Assembly (NCBI RefSeq): GCF_963677685.1
Contig: NZ_OY782186.1
Location: forward strand, 186,001 to 250,000
DNA from: an uncultured Bacteroides sp.
GTDB lineage: Bacteria; Bacteroidota; Bacteroidia; Bacteroidales; Bacteroidaceae
DNA: 64,000 nt
Direction: 5' to 3'
Position numbers and translations under genes: made by a program
Notes under the pieces: model-generated
The model's input: the letters and a program-made list of their open reading frames with translations, nothing else
Told to the model about the DNA's origin: nothing
The model's database searches: none
In this document: positions 51,218 to 60,630 of the stretch, in pieces
How positions within the stretch are numbered: the first letter of the stretch is position 1
Layout: every line of letters starts with the position of its first letter

Positions 51218-53410
51218 CTACAGATTATCTTCAAAATATCTGGTTATTTTTTCGTGTAAATGAACCCGATCTCTACCAGCCACGTTATGCTTATGTCCTG
51301 GGTAAATAAAGAGGTCAGGATAGGTACGTGCATCCACACAAGCTTTAATAAACGAAAGTGTATGTTGTGGTACACAAGTATCATCATGATCATCATGAAT
51401 AATCAACAAATGCCCTTTAAGATTTCCTGCAAGATTTTTCAGATTACACTCTTTATAGCCTTCAGGGTTGCTTTGCGGAGTATCCATATAACGTTCTCCA
51501 TACATCACCTCATAATAAGACCAGTCAATTACAGGTCCTCCGGCTACTCCCACTTTAAAAATATCAGGGTAACGGAGTAACAAGCCAACCGTCATGTGCC
51601 CTCCAAAGCTCCAACCATGAACTCCTATACGATTAGCATCAATATATGGCAGACTTTTCAAATATTCTATTCCTTTAACCTGATCTTTACTTTCTTCAAT
51701 TCCTAAATGTCTGAACGTGCAATTTTCAAATTTCAACCCACGGTTTTCACTTCCACGATTATCTAGCGTAAACATTATATAGCCCTTGTTAGCCATATAA
51801 ACAGCCCATCCTCTAGTTCCATGTTTCCATCCATTAGTAACCATTTGTGCATGTGGACCACCATATACATATACGATAACCGGATATTTCTTCGATGGAT
51901 CAAAATTTGATGGTTTAGTAATGCGATAGTATAAATCTGTGACCCCATCAGCTGCTTTAATCGTTCCTGTTTCAAAAGTCGGCATCACATAATCAGCAAA
52001 AGGATTTTTTGCTGTCAACAAATTAAAGCTTTTACCATTTAATGTATTTACAACATCAATATCACGAGGAACATTAGGAGCAGTATACTTGTCGATTACA
52101 TATTTTCCAGAAGCGCTAAGCAAAGCAGAATGAACTCCCTCTTGTACACCAATACTCTTTCTTTTACCCGTCTTTAGGTTCACACGAAACAAATTACTTT
52201 GCAAAGGAGATACTTCTGTCGATGCAATAATCAACTCTTTCTTGTTTCGATCAAACCCAATCAACTTCTGCACTAACCAGTTTCCTGAGGTTATTTGCTT
52301 CAGCAATTTGCCAGTAGTATCATACAAATAAAGATGATTAAAGCCATCTCTTTGACTCTGATATATAAACTTATGATCATCCCAAGGCAAGAAAGTGATA
52401 GGATGGAGAGGCTCTACATATTTAGGGTTTGTTTCTTCCAAAAGAACAGTAATCAAATTGCCTGTCTCAACACTATATTGACACAATTTAGAATGATTTT
52501 GATCTCTATTCAGCTCAATGAGGTAGATACTTTTCTCATCCGGAGCCCAAGATATATTTGTAAAATACCTATCCGTTGGATCTCCAACATTAAGATAAAT
52601 CGTTTTCTGCGTATCCGGATTATAAATTCCAACAGTCACTTTATGGCTAGTCATGCCTGCCATTGGATAACGAACATTATTAACCTCACCTACCCTAGCT
52701 GTAATATCTACAAGAGGATATTGAGAGACCATACTCTCGTCCATACGGTAAAAAGCTAACAAATCACCTTTGGGACTCCAAAAAGTTCCTTTAGTTATGC
52801 CAAATTCGTTCCGGTGCACAGACTGCCCACACACAATCCCGTCAGGCTCATTGGTAACCTGTTGTGTCGTTCCATCACCAGTTGTGACAAAGAGATTATT
52901 ATCAATAGTGAAAGCCAAGGCCTTGCTATGTAATTCCCAATCTTCATTTTTAGCTTTTTCGTTGCGAGGTTGCGTCCATTCTATTTGCTTAGTATCTATA
53001 TTAAATAATATTCGATATTTAGAAGTAGAGAGCAATAATAAATCATTGAAATTACGATTATCCTCCATGCTATAAGGAAAATCCACTGTATAAAAATGCT
53101 GAATCTTACCTAATTTATTAGACTCAAGAACATCATTTACATCCTTCCGGCTAATTAATAATGTTTCTTTCCCATTGCGAGGATCTATCGCTTTCAGGTC
53201 ATCTATTTCTGGTTTTATACAAATATCACCACACCACTGTAAGCCGTATAAATTTTCAGCATACCGAAAGCTTTCCCCACCGGGAATAAGTTCTTCCAAA
53301 GTAGGCATTTTTTTCTCTTGAGCCATCAGCATAATAGTAGAAGTAAAAAATAAGAAGTGAAGAACGAAAAGAAATCGAACTAATTCACTTGTACTCTTTC
53401 TCATTTTCAT
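51218..53410 (-). CDS. S9-family dipeptidyl peptidase (DPP-IV-like)
   Basis: Prolyl-type dipeptidyl peptidases trim N-terminal dipeptides in the periplasm. After a signal peptide (to LMAQE), a beta-propeller domain (about 50-460) precedes the alpha/beta hydrolase. The catalytic Ser lies in HGWSFGGHM, the Asp in IHDDHDDTCVPQHT, and the His in YPGHKHNVAGRDR. VYVYGGPHAQMV forms the oxyanion region. The start at 53410 was preferred to 53428 since the latter overlaps the upstream gene and precedes the signal peptide; 53404 is also possible. Confidence 0.9.
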   Translation of the reverse strand: MKMRKSTSELVRFLFVLHFLFFTSTIMLMAQEKKMPTLEELIPGGESFRYAENLYGLQWCGDICIKPEIDDLKAIDPRNGKETLLISRKDVNDVLESNKLGKIQHFYTVDFPYSMEDNRNFNDLLLLSTSKYRILFNIDTKQIEWTQPRNEKAKNEDWELHSKALAFTIDNNLFVTTGDGTTQQVTNEPDGIVCGQSVHRNEFGITKGTFWSPKGDLLAFYRMDESMVSQYPLVDITARVGEVNNVRYPMAGMTSHKVTVGIYNPDTQKTIYLNVGDPTDRYFTNISWAPDEKSIYLIELNRDQNHSKLCQYSVETGNLITVLLEETNPKYVEPLHPITFLPWDDHKFIYQSQRDGFNHLYLYDTTGKLLKQITSGNWLVQKLIGFDRNKKELIIASTEVSPLQSNLFRVNLKTGKRKSIGVQEGVHSALLSASGKYVIDKYTAPNVPRDIDVVNTLNGKSFNLLTAKNPFADYVMPTFETGTIKAADGVTDLYYRITKPSNFDPSKKYPVIVYVYGGPHAQMVTNGWKHGTRGWAVYMANKGYIMFTLDNRGSENRGLKFENCTFRHLGIEESKDQVKGIEYLKSLPYIDANRIGVHGWSFGGHMTVGLLLRYPDIFKVGVAGGPVIDWSYYEVMYGERYMDTPQSNPEGYKECNLKNLAGNLKGHLLIIHDDHDDTCVPQHTLSFIKACVDARTYPDLFIYPGHKHNVAGRDRVHLHEKITRYFEDNL

Positions 53411-53420
53411 ATTTAATACA

Positions 53421-54617
53421 TTAATCATTAAAACCGGATTTTATGTGTGGTTTCTTTTCGACTGTTATTTTTTTAAACTCTTTGTATTTACCCCCAAAAA
53501 TCTGATACTTACGAAATTCGCATTCAAGTGGTCCATTGAAAAGTGGTACTTTACGACTAGGTTTCAAGCCTATTTGATCAAAGCACTCCTCCCGATAACT
53601 CAAAATCCAAGCATCATTATCACAAAAAGCATGTTTCAAACGTTCTCCAATCATTTGGTACAACCCTAGTAAATCTCTTGTAGAAATACGTTCTCCATAA
53701 GGAGGATTAGTAACTATAACCGATTTATTCTTAGGCTGCTCAAATTGCTGAAAAGGTTGAAGTTTCAATATCACATCTTTTGATACACCAGCAGCCTTCA
53801 CATTATGCATAGCTATTTCATTAGCCTTAGGGCTGTTATCATAACCATATATCTTATGTTCGAACTCACGTTCCTGAGTATCATCATTATAGATAGCATC
53901 AAACAGTTCTTGATCAAAATCCACCCATTTCTCAAAAGCAAATTCTTTTCTAAATACCCCAGGAGCAATGTTTTTAGCAATCAAAGCAGCTTCAATAGGA
54001 ATCGTTCCGGAGCCACACATCGGATCGATTAAATCACATTCACCTTTCCAACCTGTCATTAAGATCATACCTGCTGCTAGAACTTCATTTAATGGGGCTT
54101 CTACTGCTTCTTGACGATAGCCACGTCTATGCAAGGACTCTCCCGAAGAATCAAGTGAGAGTGTACAATGCGTTTGAGCAATATGAATATTCAGTAGCAC
54201 ATCAGGTCGATTGATACGAACCGACGGACGCTTTCCATTTAAATCACGGAAATAATCCACAATCGCATCTTTTACCTTATAGGAAACAAATTTGGAATGA
54301 CGAAATTCTTCGCTAAACACAACAGCATCAACAGCAAAAGTTTTTTCCACATCCAATATTTCTTCCCATTTTATAGCCTTAACTTGTTCATAAACTTCAT
54401 CAGCATTTTTAGCTGTAAAAGACTTAATAGGTTTTAGAATCCGGATAGCTGTACGGAGGCAAAAATTAGCCTTATACATCATTTCTTTGTCTCCGGTAAA
54501 AGAGACCATACGACGTCCTATTTGAACATTGTTAGCCCCTAATGCCATTAATTCCTCTGCCAATACCTCCTCCAAACCTTGAAAAGTCTTGGCTATCATC
54601 TCGAATGATTCGCTCAT
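53421..54617 (-). CDS. THUMP-domain RNA methyltransferase (RlmL/YpsC-like)
   Basis: A SAM-dependent methylase that makes m2G in 23S rRNA in known relatives. The N-terminal ferredoxin-like/THUMP region spans about 1-160. The methyltransferase domain has LIDPMCGSGTIPIEAALIA (SAM binding) and VTNPPYGERIS (catalytic NPPY). Only the single methylase of RlmL is present, not the fused RlmK half of the enterobacterial protein. It is the first gene of a long leftward operon reaching ZnuC. Confidence 0.9.
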   Translation of the reverse strand: MSESFEMIAKTFQGLEEVLAEELMALGANNVQIGRRMVSFTGDKEMMYKANFCLRTAIRILKPIKSFTAKNADEVYEQVKAIKWEEILDVEKTFAVDAVVFSEEFRHSKFVSYKVKDAIVDYFRDLNGKRPSVRINRPDVLLNIHIAQTHCTLSLDSSGESLHRRGYRQEAVEAPLNEVLAAGMILMTGWKGECDLIDPMCGSGTIPIEAALIAKNIAPGVFRKEFAFEKWVDFDQELFDAIYNDDTQEREFEHKIYGYDNSPKANEIAMHNVKAAGVSKDVILKLQPFQQFEQPKNKSVIVTNPPYGERISTRDLLGLYQMIGERLKHAFCDNDAWILSYREECFDQIGLKPSRKVPLFNGPLECEFRKYQIFGGKYKEFKKITVEKKPHIKSGFND

Positions 54618-54649
54618 GTTTATTTACGTTGTTACTTTAATATATGAAG

Positions 54650-55546
54650 TTATTTCTTCGCTTTCGTTTGTACGATTCTGGCTCCTGATGGAATATCTTC
54701 AGTCACCCAGATATTTCCACCCACTGTAGCATCATGTCCCACAGTTATGCGTCCCAAAATAGTGGCATTTGAATAAACAATCACGTTGTCTTCTAAAATA
54801 GGATGACGAGCGATTCCTTTGATCGGTTTTCCTTCAGTATCCAAAGGGAAACTTTTCGCACCTAACGTTACTCCTTGATAGAGTTTCACATGATTACCAA
54901 TAATACTGGTAGCCCCTATAACTACACCTGTTCCATGATCAATGGTAAAATGAGTACCAATTTTTGCTCCAGGATGTATGTCAATACCAGTTTCGCTATG
55001 AGCCATTTCAGTTATTATGCGGGGAATCAGAGGAACCTCAAGCAATAGTAATTCATGCGCTATGCGATAATTACCTATAGCTTTTATAGCCGGATAACAA
55101 AAGATCACTTCATTAAAGCTTTCAGCAGCCGGATCTCCATTATAAGCAGCCTCAACATCCGTTGCTAGAATTTTTCTCAGCTCCGGAAGTTTACTAATGA
55201 ATTGAGCCGACAAAAAAGCAGCATTTTCTCTTTTTTGATCAGTGCATGAACACTTTTCATCGCAAGCAAAACATAACCCTGCAAGTATTTGCTCTGAAAG
55301 CAAATCAAAAAGTTTTTCTATATTTACGCCTATATGATAATTGACTGTACGGCTATTGACCGTTGAATTTCCATAATATCCAGGAAAGAGAATAGAACGA
55401 GTAAGCTCTATGATGTCGTACAATACCTTTGCTGAGGGCAAAGGCTCACCATCTTTATGCAAATGAAACAGTCCTTTGTATGATTCACTATCCGAAAGTT
55501 CATCGACTGTCTGTGTCAAAATGTGAGTAAAATTGAATGGACTCAT
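54650..55546 (-). CDS. cysE: Serine O-acetyltransferase
   Basis: This enzyme makes O-acetylserine for cysteine synthesis. The N-terminal half is helical and holds an unusual Cys-rich stretch (CFACDEKCSCT, about 90-102). The C-terminal left-handed beta helix shows hexapeptide repeats and the catalytic segments GIDIHPGAKIG, DHGTGVVIGAT, and YQGVTLGAKSFPLD. The 298-residue length matches the EpsC-like form. Divergent from cysK (204 bases apart), whose product it feeds. Confidence 0.94.
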   Translation of the reverse strand: MSPFNFTHILTQTVDELSDSESYKGLFHLHKDGEPLPSAKVLYDIIELTRSILFPGYYGNSTVNSRTVNYHIGVNIEKLFDLLSEQILAGLCFACDEKCSCTDQKRENAAFLSAQFISKLPELRKILATDVEAAYNGDPAAESFNEVIFCYPAIKAIGNYRIAHELLLLEVPLIPRIITEMAHSETGIDIHPGAKIGTHFTIDHGTGVVIGATSIIGNHVKLYQGVTLGAKSFPLDTEGKPIKGIARHPILEDNVIVYSNATILGRITVGHDATVGGNIWVTEDIPSGARIVQTKAKK

Positions 55547-55574
55547 TATGATATCCTTTATTATATAATGTTGG

Positions 55575-55582
55575 CAAAGGTA
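55575..55582 (-). promoter_or_regulatory. -7 box of cysE
   Basis: CAAAGGTA reads TACCTTTG on the minus strand, 29 bases before the cysE ATG. Confidence 0.45.
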
Positions 55583-55750
55583 AGAATTATTACGAAAATA
55601 GCAATCAGAGAGAAAAGATATATTAAATTCTAAAAGATAAAAATAACCTGTTTATAGTATAAAATTACCATCTTTGTGGTATTTATAAATGGCAAAATAA
55701 GGACGATCTTTGTTATATATTTTAGAACTAAAAATTAAAACTATATAGAT

Positions 55751-56698
55751 ATGGTAAAGATAGCAAAAAAATTAACCGATTTAGTGGGTAATACTCCACT
55801 ATTAGAGTTGAGCAATTACAATGAGAGCAAAGGACTTAAGGCCAAATTAGTAGTAAAATTAGAAAGCTTTAATCCTGTTGGCTGTGTTAAAGAACGCATT
55901 GCATTAGCTATGATAGAAGATGCTGAAGCGAAAGGGACTCTAAAAGAAGGAGTTACAATTATAGAACCAACCAGTGGCAATACCGGCATAGGATTGGCTT
56001 TTGCTTCAGCAGCAAAAGGCTATAAACTGATTTTAACGATGCCCGACACAATGAGTATTGAAAGGCGCAATTTACTAAAAGCTTTTGGAGCCAATTTGGT
56101 TCTAACTCCCGGTACAGCTGGGATGAAAGGCGCAATTGCCAAAGCAGAGGAGGTAAGAAATGAGACACCTAATTCCATCATCTTACAACAATTTGAAAAT
56201 CCTGCAAACCCGGCCATTCACGAAAAAACTACCGGGCAAGAAATTTGGCGAGATACAGATGGGCAAGTCGATGTATTTGTTGCAGGAGTAGGAACAGGAG
56301 GCACTATCAGTGGAGTAGGTGCCGCACTAAAAAAACATAACCCAAAAGTAAAGATTGTAGCCGTAGAGCCGGCTGATTCCCCAGTACTTTCAGGAGGTGC
56401 TCCCGGACCACATAAGATCCAAGGGATTGGTGCCGGATTTATTCCCAAAATATACAACCCGGAAGTAGTAGATTTCATCCAGCAAGTTAAAAATGATGAT
56501 GCTATACGCACTAGTCGTGAATTGGCTACTAAAGAGGGACTTTTGGTTGGAATTTCTTCAGGTGCCGCAGTATGGGCTGCAGAACAATTAGCAAAACTGC
56601 CCGAATATGAAGGGAAAACAATTGTTGCTTTATTGCCAGACACAGGAGAACGATATTTATCAACTGTTCTTTATGCTTTCGACGAATACCCTCTATAA
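55751..56698 (+). CDS. cysK: Cysteine synthase A
   Basis: CysK converts O-acetylserine and sulphide to cysteine with pyridoxal phosphate. The PLP lysine lies in [15 protein letters not shown] (about residue 46). Substrate loop [13 protein letters not shown], phosphate-binding GTGGTISG, and GISSGAA are present. The 315-residue length is normal. It faces cysE across a shared intergenic region, and a clear terminator follows. Confidence 0.97.
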   Translation: MVKIAKKLTDLVGNTPLLELSNYNESKGLKAKLVVKLESFNPVGCVKERIALAMIEDAEAKGTLKEGVTIIEPTSGNTGIGLAFASAAKGYKLILTMPDTMSIERRNLLKAFGANLVLTPGTAGMKGAIAKAEEVRNETPNSIILQQFENPANPAIHEKTTGQEIWRDTDGQVDVFVAGVGTGGTISGVGAALKKHNPKVKIVAVEPADSPVLSGGAPGPHKIQGIGAGFIPKIYNPEVVDFIQQVKNDDAIRTSRELATKEGLLVGISSGAAVWAAEQLAKLPEYEGKTIVALLPDTGERYLSTVLYAFDEYPL

Positions 56699-56744
56699 AT
56701 TTAGCTAAAAAGCAAGAGAGCAACCAAAGCTTTTGTTATTTATA

Positions 56745-56785
56745 AAATGCCCCGAAGAATTTTATTTAAACTTTTCGGGGCATTT
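56745..56785. terminator. Terminator between cysK and the PNPOx-like gene
   Basis: AAATGCCCCGAA (56745-56756) pairs with TTCGGGGCATTT (56774-56785). It stands between convergent genes and can serve both. Confidence 0.8.
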
Positions 56786-56820
56786 CTCATATTCATAATC
56801 AGTTTGAAATAACATGGGTA

Positions 56821-57294
56821 TTATCTATGATGAGGAGCTCCATATTCTTTTGCAGAAACAAAGTCGATAGGTATCTCCCAAATCTTCACATTTTTCACAG
56901 CAGGATCAGAATAAATAAAATCTCTGTCGATATAATGCTTCATAATAATATCCAGTGCCTCACGTTTTTCAGAAAGATCATCCAGAAAGGTCACCCTACC
57001 CCTGCAAATCACACTTTTCGCTCTCATTCTGTAGCTACATGCAACTTTAGGATGCTGAAAGACAAGTTCATGATCTATACTAAAAGTGATACATACATGA
57101 TCATTTTTCGCTAACATATCGATGCTATTTCCTTCTGGACCTGAATGCAAGTAGATAACTCCATCCCGATAACCAAAATTCATCGGAATAACGTAAGGAT
57201 TTCCTTCTAAATCAGTCAACCCAACATAACATATATCACAACGAGCAATTATACTTTCCACTCGTTCCTTATCATCAATTACAATAGTCTTCAT
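56821..57294 (-). CDS. Pyridoxamine 5'-phosphate oxidase-like flavoprotein
   Basis: A split-barrel FMN-binding domain of 157 residues. Typical segments are CDICYVGLTDLEGNPYVIPMNFGYRDGVIYLHSG, HVCITFSID, and CSYRMRAKSVICRGRVTFLDD. It belongs to the group that includes Nim nitroimidazole reductases and many uncharacterised FMN proteins; nothing seen here shows it to be a resistance gene. The ATG at 57294 was preferred to 57306, which overlaps the rnr stop. It is co-oriented with rnr 9 bases away. Confidence 0.85.
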   Translation of the reverse strand: MKTIVIDDKERVESIIARCDICYVGLTDLEGNPYVIPMNFGYRDGVIYLHSGPEGNSIDMLAKNDHVCITFSIDHELVFQHPKVACSYRMRAKSVICRGRVTFLDDLSEKREALDIIMKHYIDRDFIYSDPAVKNVKIWEIPIDFVSAKEYGAPHHR

Positions 57295-57302
57295 AATATA
57301 AA

Positions 57303-59447
57303 TCAATCCACCAAACTAAAATCCAACTGCTTCTTTTCAAGGTTCGCTCTTGTCACTTTAATTGTTATAGCATCGCCTAAACTATAAACATGATTTTTAC
57401 GACGTCCGCGTAAGCAATAATTTTTCTCATCGAACTCATAATAATCATCTCCCAAATCACGAACCGGGATCATACCCTCACATTTGTTTTCATTAAGTTC
57501 TACATAAAGCCCCCATTCCGTAACTCCGGATATTACTCCGTCGTAAACTTGTCCAAGATGATCGCTCATGAACTCTACTTGCTTATACTTAATTGAAGCT
57601 CTTTCAGCATTAGCAGCAATCTGTTCCATGTTAGAACTATGTTCGCACAAATCTTCATATTTGGTTTCGGAAACAGTCCGACCTCCAGCCAGATACTTAG
57701 TCAATAAACGATGTACCATCATGTCCGGATAACGCCGGATAGGCGATGTAAAATGTGTATAATAGTCAAAAGCCAATCCATAGTGACCGATATTATGAGT
57801 AGAATAGCGTGCCTTTTGCATGGCACGAATAGAAACCGTTTCAATGAGATTTTCTTCCTTCTTCCCCTGTATGTCATCTAGTAAATGATTGATCGACTTT
57901 GATACATCACTTTTAGTTCCGGTAGTACGTATTTTATAGCCAAAACGAGCAATGAACTGAGATAGATTTTCCAGTTTTTCAGAATCAGGCAAGTCATGAA
58001 TACGATAAGGCAGCACTTTAGCTTTTTTACCTTTAGGCACTTTACCGATTTTCTCAGCAACAGTTTTATTTGCAAGCAACATAAACTCTTCAACTAACTT
58101 ATTCGCATCTTTTGATTCTTTAAAATAAACGCCCAACGGTTTGCCATTCTCATCAATCTCAAACTTCACTTCATAGCGATCAAAGTTTATCGCACCTGCA
58201 ACAAACCTTTTCTTCCTAAGAGATTTGGCTAAAGCATCCATCATTAAAACCTCATTCTTAAAATCACCTTCCTTCGTCTCAATAATCTGTTGTGCCTCTT
58301 CATAAGTAAAACGACGATCCGATTTAATCACTGTATGAACAACACGAGAGTCTTTTACTTCTCCTTTCTCTGTCATATTAAAAATAACAGAATAAGCCAA
58401 TTTTTCTTCATTTGGGCGAAGAGAACAAATAAAGTTACATAATCTTTCCGGTAGCATAGGAATCGTGCGATCTACCAAATAAATAGAAGTAGCTCTTTTC
58501 TGAGCCTCTTTATCAATAATGCTATCCTCTTTTACATAATGAGACACATCCGCAATATGAACCCCAACCTCCCACAATTCATCATTGAGTTTGCGAATAG
58601 AAAGTGCGTCATCAAAATCTTTAGCATCCTTAGGATCGATAGTAAAAGTAGTTGTTTTACGAAAATCTTCACGTAAAGCAATCTCTTCTTTAGATATTTC
58701 GGCAGGAATTTTATCTGCAGCCTTTTCAACTGCATTAGGATAAATATAAGGTAATCCGAATTCTGCTAAGATAGCATGCATTTCAGTAGTATTATCTCCT
58801 GCTTTCCCTAGTATATCAAGTACCTGACCGATAGGATTTTTAGCTTTATCAGGCCATTCAGTCACTTTTACAATCGCTTTATCTCCAGTTTTACCACCTT
58901 TGAGTTTTTCTCTAGGAATAAAAATATCATTAGCAAGGGTACGATTCTCAGTAACCAAGAAAGCATAAGACTTTCCTACTTCCAAAGTTCCAACAAAGGT
59001 ATCGTTAGCTCGTTGTAATATTTCAAGAACTTCTCCTTCAGCATCGTGATTTTTACGTTTCGCATAAAAAGCAATCCTTACTTTATCATTATTCATAGCA
59101 TGAGCCGAATTTCGTTCTGCTATAAATATAGGATCTCCACCTTCCTCAGGAATAAAAGAGTTCTTACCATTACTTTTACGCAGAAAAGTACCCGTCATCT
59201 GCGTGCCATGATCATTTAATTTAAACTTATTTTTATCTATCTCAACTAAGTAACCATCCTCTTTCAACTCATCAAGCAAATCAATGCAAAGCATTTTCAA
59301 AGGATGCGTAGTTAAATGCAGTTCGGAGAATATATATTTCAGACTAAGTATCTCAGTAGATTTAGAATGGAAAAAATTGATAAGCAGTTTTGCTAAATCT
59401 CTCTTTTTCATTCTTTTGCCGGCTTTTTTTTCTTTATTCTTTGCCAT
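57303..59447 (-). CDS. rnr: Ribonuclease R
   Basis: A 3'-5' exoribonuclease for structured RNA. The N-terminus is a helix-turn-helix (SLKYIFSELHLTTHPLK), followed by cold-shock domains. The RNB catalytic domain starts TTFTIDPKDAKDFDDALSI with its cluster of active-site Asp. HYTHFTSPIRRYPDMMVHRLL is typical of RNase II/R. An S1 domain ends the chain (GVISGVTEWGLYVELNENKCEG). The 714-residue length fits. Confidence 0.96.
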   Translation of the reverse strand: MAKNKEKKAGKRMKKRDLAKLLINFFHSKSTEILSLKYIFSELHLTTHPLKMLCIDLLDELKEDGYLVEIDKNKFKLNDHGTQMTGTFLRKSNGKNSFIPEEGGDPIFIAERNSAHAMNNDKVRIAFYAKRKNHDAEGEVLEILQRANDTFVGTLEVGKSYAFLVTENRTLANDIFIPREKLKGGKTGDKAIVKVTEWPDKAKNPIGQVLDILGKAGDNTTEMHAILAEFGLPYIYPNAVEKAADKIPAEISKEEIALREDFRKTTTFTIDPKDAKDFDDALSIRKLNDELWEVGVHIADVSHYVKEDSIIDKEAQKRATSIYLVDRTIPMLPERLCNFICSLRPNEEKLAYSVIFNMTEKGEVKDSRVVHTVIKSDRRFTYEEAQQIIETKEGDFKNEVLMMDALAKSLRKKRFVAGAINFDRYEVKFEIDENGKPLGVYFKESKDANKLVEEFMLLANKTVAEKIGKVPKGKKAKVLPYRIHDLPDSEKLENLSQFIARFGYKIRTTGTKSDVSKSINHLLDDIQGKKEENLIETVSIRAMQKARYSTHNIGHYGLAFDYYTHFTSPIRRYPDMMVHRLLTKYLAGGRTVSETKYEDLCEHSSNMEQIAANAERASIKYKQVEFMSDHLGQVYDGVISGVTEWGLYVELNENKCEGMIPVRDLGDDYYEFDEKNYCLRGRRKNHVYSLGDAITIKVTRANLEKKQLDFSLVD

Positions 59448-59580
59448 GTGTTCTTTGTTTTATAAAATATAGACTATACAAAGTAAACAAATAATCGATT
59501 AGACAAGTTCTTTATTCGGTTAAAACTTAGTATCCAGGTTGAAATTAGAGTTAAAATAAACAGAAAAACTAATTTAAGTA

Positions 59581-59588
59581 TATCTTTG
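59581..59588 (+). promoter_or_regulatory. -7 box of the SDR-PAP2 pair
   Basis: TATCTTTG matches TAnnTTTG, 31 bases before the ATG at 59620. Confidence 0.45.
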
Positions 59589-59619
59589 TAGCCCATATTA
59601 AATATATTAAGTGTGTATA

Positions 59620-60630
59620 ATGAGTAGCATTTTAGTTACCGGAGCCAGTGGATTTGTTGGCAGCTTCATCGTAGAAGAAGCTTTAAAAAAAGATTTTTCA
59701 GTATGGGCAGGCATACGCGCCTCCAGCAGCAAGAGATATCTGCAGGGAGAAGGGCTAAATTTTTTAGAATTAGATTTTGCTCATCCCAAGACTCTTAAAG
59801 CTCAATTATTTACTTATAAAAGCAAGTTCGGCAAAGGATTTGACTATATTGTCCATTGCGCAGGAGTAACCAAATGCAAAGATCAAAATGATTTTGATAA
59901 AGTAAATCACCTGCAAACCAAATCTTTTGTAGATACACTTATAGAGCTTGAGATGGTACCCAAGCAATTTATTTACATCAGCACTTTGAGTATTTTTGGT
60001 CCTATCCGCGAGCACGATTATTCTCCCATCAAGGAAGAAGATACCCCCCAACCCAACACAGCTTATGGGATAAGCAAACTAAAAGCCGAAGCTTATATCC
60101 GGAGTTTGCCAAACTTCCCTTACGTTATATATCGTCCTACAGGCGTCTATGGCCCACGGGAAAAAGATTACTTCCTAATGGCAAAGTCCATCAAAGCATA
60201 TACAGACTTTTCCGTTGGCTTCAAAAGACAAGACTTGACATTTATCTATGTAAAAGATATAGCCCAAGCAATATTTCTCGGAATAGAAAAGAAGGTATCT
60301 CAACGTAGTTACTTTCTAACTGACGGAGAGGTATACAATAGCCGCACTTTTTCAGACCTAATACAAAAAGAGTTGGCTATTCCTTTTGTAATACACATCA
60401 AATGTCCATTAATTGCTTTAAAAGTTATATCTTTGCTCGCTGAATTTTTCGCGACTCTTTTTGGCAAGAGCAGTACTCTAAATTCAGACAAATTTAAAAT
60501 AATGAAACAAAGGAACTGGCAGTGTGACATAACTCCAACAATTAAAGAATTGGGCTATAAACCCGAATATAAATTGAAAAAAGGAGTAAAAGAAACTATT
60601 GCTTGGTATAAAAAGGAAAGATGGCTCTAG
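59620..60630 (+). CDS. Extended SDR (NAD-dependent epimerase/dehydratase family)
   Basis: A Rossmann enzyme of 336 residues with ILVTGASGFVGSFIVEEALKK at the N-terminus, ISTLSIFGP, the catalytic YGISKLKAE (Tyr-x3-Lys), and RPTGVYGPRE. The C-terminal region is hydrophobic (FVIHIKCPLIALKVISLLAEFFATLFG), suggesting a lipid or membrane-bound substrate. The ATG at 59620 was chosen over 59611 because its opening (MSSILVTGASG) is the family start. It overlaps the PAP2 gene by 10 bases. A ceramide reductase-like role is one hypothesis. Confidence 0.82.
   Translation: MSSILVTGASGFVGSFIVEEALKKDFSVWAGIRASSSKRYLQGEGLNFLELDFAHPKTLKAQLFTYKSKFGKGFDYIVHCAGVTKCKDQNDFDKVNHLQTKSFVDTLIELEMVPKQFIYISTLSIFGPIREHDYSPIKEEDTPQPNTAYGISKLKAEAYIRSLPNFPYVIYRPTGVYGPREKDYFLMAKSIKAYTDFSVGFKRQDLTFIYVKDIAQAIFLGIEKKVSQRSYFLTDGEVYNSRTFSDLIQKELAIPFVIHIKCPLIALKVISLLAEFFATLFGKSSTLNSDKFKIMKQRNWQCDITPTIKELGYKPEYKLKKGVKETIAWYKKERWL

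Noticed and set aside
55660..55730. Two copies of ATCTTTGT upstream of cysK as tandem promoters
   Set aside because: Neither has TA at the start of the -7 box (CATCTTTG and GATCTTTG), so the match to TAnnTTTG is incomplete.
56218..56643. 141-codon frame antisense to cysK
   Set aside because: cysK on the opposite strand is complete and motif-rich; the frame has no family features.
56821..57294. Possible nitroimidazole-resistance (nim) gene
   Set aside because: The fold group includes Nim proteins, but the general PNPOx-like features seen here do not distinguish a resistance enzyme from ordinary FMN proteins.
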